Origin: an uncultured Bacillota bacterium | GTDB taxonomy: Bacteria > Bacillota_I > Bacilli_A > Erysipelotrichales > Erysipelotrichaceae | DNA length: 7,276 nt | Assembly (NCBI GenBank): GCA_946619805.1 | Contig: CAMOMM010000046.1 | Span: 1-7,276, forward strand | Direction: 5' to 3' | Part shown: in pieces, positions 6,105-7,276 of the stretch | Numbering within the stretch: the first letter of the stretch is position 1 | Layout of the letters: every line of letters starts with the position of its first letter | Notes under the pieces: generated by a model | Databases searched by the model: none | What the model was told of the DNA's origin: nothing | Seen by the model: the letters and a program-made list of their open reading frames with translations, nothing else | Position numbers and translations under genes: made by a program

Positions 6105-6662
6105 ATGGCAATTGAAGCAGGCGATTTCAGAACAGGATTAACAGTTATCGTTGACGGCGACCCATGGGTAGTACTGGATTTCCAGCATGTAAAACCTGGC
6201 AAGGGCGCTGCAATTCTGAAAACAAAAATGAAGAACCTGAAGACAGGTTCCACTCAGGAAAGAAACTTTAACGCAAGCACAAAGTTCGATCCTGCTACTA
6301 TCGAGAGAAAATCAGCTCAGTATTCATATTCAGCAGATGGTACTTACTATTTCATGGACATGGAAACCTATGAAACCTATGAGCTTAATGAAGAGCACAT
6401 CGGCTTCAACAAGTATTTCCTGATCGAATCAATGGAAGTAACTCTGATGTTCTTTGAAGGCGATTTACTCGATATCTCAGTACCTGATAAGGTTGAACTG
6501 ACTATTACGGAAACAAGCCCTGGCATTAAGGGTGCTCCGACAACTCAGACAAAGGAAGCTGTTACCGAAACAGGCCTTACTTTAAGGGTTCCTCAGTTTA
6601 TTGAAGAAGGCGAAAAGGTACTGATTACCACCGCTGACGGAAAGTATTCCTCAAGAGCTTAA
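6105..6662 (+). CDS. efp: Translation elongation factor P
   Basis: 185 residues, the full usual length. EF-P binds the ribosome between the P and E sites and relieves stalling at polyproline and similar motifs. Domain I (about 1-63) starts AIEAGDFRTGLTVIVDGDPW and carries the tip loop HVKPGKGAA; Lys33 is the residue corresponding to the modified lysine (Lys32 in B. subtilis, Lys34 in E. coli). Domain II (about 66-127) and domain III (about 130-185) follow, with VELTITETSPGIKG, ETGLTLRVPQFIEEGE and the terminal GKYSSRA, all typical of the family. Lys rather than Arg at the tip excludes EarP rhamnosylation. The loop is of the Bacillus kind, modified there by 5-aminopentanol, rather than clearly EpmA-type. 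Codon use is smoother and more A/T-ending than in the neighbours, as expected for a well-expressed gene. It is followed closely by an SDR gene. Confidence 0.98.
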   Translation: MAIEAGDFRTGLTVIVDGDPWVVLDFQHVKPGKGAAILKTKMKNLKTGSTQERNFNASTKFDPATIERKSAQYSYSADGTYYFMDMETYETYELNEEHIGFNKYFLIESMEVTLMFFEGDLLDISVPDKVELTITETSPGIKGAPTTQTKEAVTETGLTLRVPQFIEEGEKVLITTADGKYSSRA

Positions 6663-6676
6663 TAAAGCTCTTTTTC
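6653..6676 (+). terminator. Terminator-like hairpin between efp and the SDR gene
   Basis: AAGAGCTT (6653-6660) and AAGCTCTT (6665-6672) form a perfect 8-bp stem with an AATA loop, followed by TTTC. The stem begins in the last codons of efp and includes its TAA stop, which is in tandem with a second TAA. The T-run ends only 5 bases before the SDR start codon, so it could be a full terminator, a partial attenuator or an mRNA-stabilising hairpin. Confidence 0.65.
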
Positions 6677-6680
6677 TATT

Positions 6681-7276
6681 ATGGCAAAAACAGTACTGAT
6701 TACCGGCAGCGCTCAGGGCATCGGACTGGCCATCGCCATGGAACTGGCGCAAGACGGCTATAACATCGTGATCAACTACCTTACTTCCCGGGATAAAGCT
6801 CTCAGGCTGCAGAAACAGTTGACAAGTGAATTTGGTATCGAATGTCTGGCCATTAAAGCAGATGTATCTAAGGAAGAAGAAGTTGACCGGATGGTAAGTG
6901 AAATCGAGGAAAAACTGGGTGGTATCGACATTCTGATAAACAATGCGGCCGTTGACATGCCTAACCTCTTTAATCTGAAAACCGCGGAAGAATTCCGCAG
7001 AGTCCTGGATGTCAATGTCGTAGGAGCCTATAACTGTGCAAGACGTGTCAGCAGACACATGCTGGATAATGAGTACGGCAGGATCATCAACATCTCTTCC
7101 ACCAACGGCATCAACACCTATTTTCCAATGTGCTTTGACTATGATGCCTCCAAGGCAGCCCTGTTAAGCCTGACTCATAATCTGGCCATGCAGTATGCCC
7201 CATACATCAATGTCAATGCCATTGCTCCGGGATTCATCGGAACCGAAAAGGAACTGGAAGGATATGACGAGCAGTT
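6681..7276 (+). CDS. Short-chain dehydrogenase/reductase, FabG-like (3' end outside window)
   Basis: 198 codons are present from ATG at 6681; the frame is open to the right edge. This is a classical SDR: the cofactor motif TGSAQGIG (8-15), DV at 61-62, NNAA (87-90), and the full catalytic tetrad Asn112, Ser140 (NISS), Tyr154 and Lys158 (YDASK), with the later APG at 172-174. Asn32-Tyr33 after the second beta-strand (VINY) is compatible with NADPH preference, as in FabG. Such enzymes reduce carbonyls with NAD(P)H in the cytoplasm; a 3-oxoacyl-ACP reductase or sugar/alcohol dehydrogenase role is possible. It lies 18 bases after efp. In B. subtilis the FabG-like YmfI completes the 5-aminopentanol modification of EF-P, so a similar role is conceivable, but the sequence does not show it. 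No Shine-Dalgarno precedes the ATG, and a downstream start would destroy the cofactor motif, so the start is firm. Confidence 0.93.
   Translation, partial: MAKTVLITGSAQGIGLAIAMELAQDGYNIVINYLTSRDKALRLQKQLTSEFGIECLAIKADVSKEEEVDRMVSEIEEKLGGIDILINNAAVDMPNLFNLKTAEEFRRVLDVNVVGAYNCARRVSRHMLDNEYGRIINISSTNGINTYFPMCFDYDASKAALLSLTHNLAMQYAPYINVNAIAPGFIGTEKELEGYDEQ

Noticed and set aside
6651..7058. Minus-strand open frame of 135 codons at the right end
   Set aside because: It is antisense to an SDR with all family motifs intact.
1..7276. Mobile element, phage, defence system or CRISPR array
   Set aside because: No transposase, integrase, direct-repeat array or terminal inverted repeats were seen; all genes look chromosomal.

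Overview
The window looks like chromosomal DNA from a low-to-mid GC member of the Bacillota, possibly Erysipelotrichales or a clostridial relative. The EF-P is of the Bacillus type (loop HVKPGKGAA), one protein resembles Firmicutes lipoproteins, intrinsic terminators with T-runs are frequent, and the promoters are of SigA type. Genus assignment is a guess. No rRNA, tRNA, IS element, CRISPR array or riboswitch was seen. No gene-free stretch reaches 300 bases; the longest gaps are about 120-135 bases and hold promoters and terminators.

Positions 1-4660 are read on the minus strand. From its promoter end leftwards this comprises: a two-gene operon (4660-3603) of a small zinc-ribbon protein and a beta-rich, propeller-like protein, both conserved-hypothetical in character; a large secreted and membrane-anchored protein (3466-818) that joins an extracellular GXSXG lipase-like domain to a C-terminal YhhN/TMEM86 (lysoplasmalogenase-type) membrane domain; and a partial lipoprotein gene (733 to beyond the left edge). 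Each unit has its own extended -10 promoter of the form TGCTANAAT. The two complete units end in intrinsic terminators.

Positions 4712-7276 are read on the plus strand, divergently from the zinc-ribbon operon. They comprise a PnuC-type vitamin transporter with an unusual N-terminal extension (4753-5982), a terminator, efp for elongation factor P (6105-6662), and a short-chain dehydrogenase/reductase that runs off the right edge (6681-). The efp/SDR junction holds a terminator-like hairpin and no Shine-Dalgarno sequence for the SDR.

Two hypotheses stand out. First, the lipase-YhhN fusion could carry out successive steps of plasmalogen or ether-lipid breakdown: removal of the sn-2 acyl group outside, then vinyl-ether cleavage in the membrane. 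Second, the SDR beside efp could be an EF-P modification enzyme, by analogy with B. subtilis YmfI, which acts on the modified EF-P lysine. Both are inferences from domain recognition by eye.
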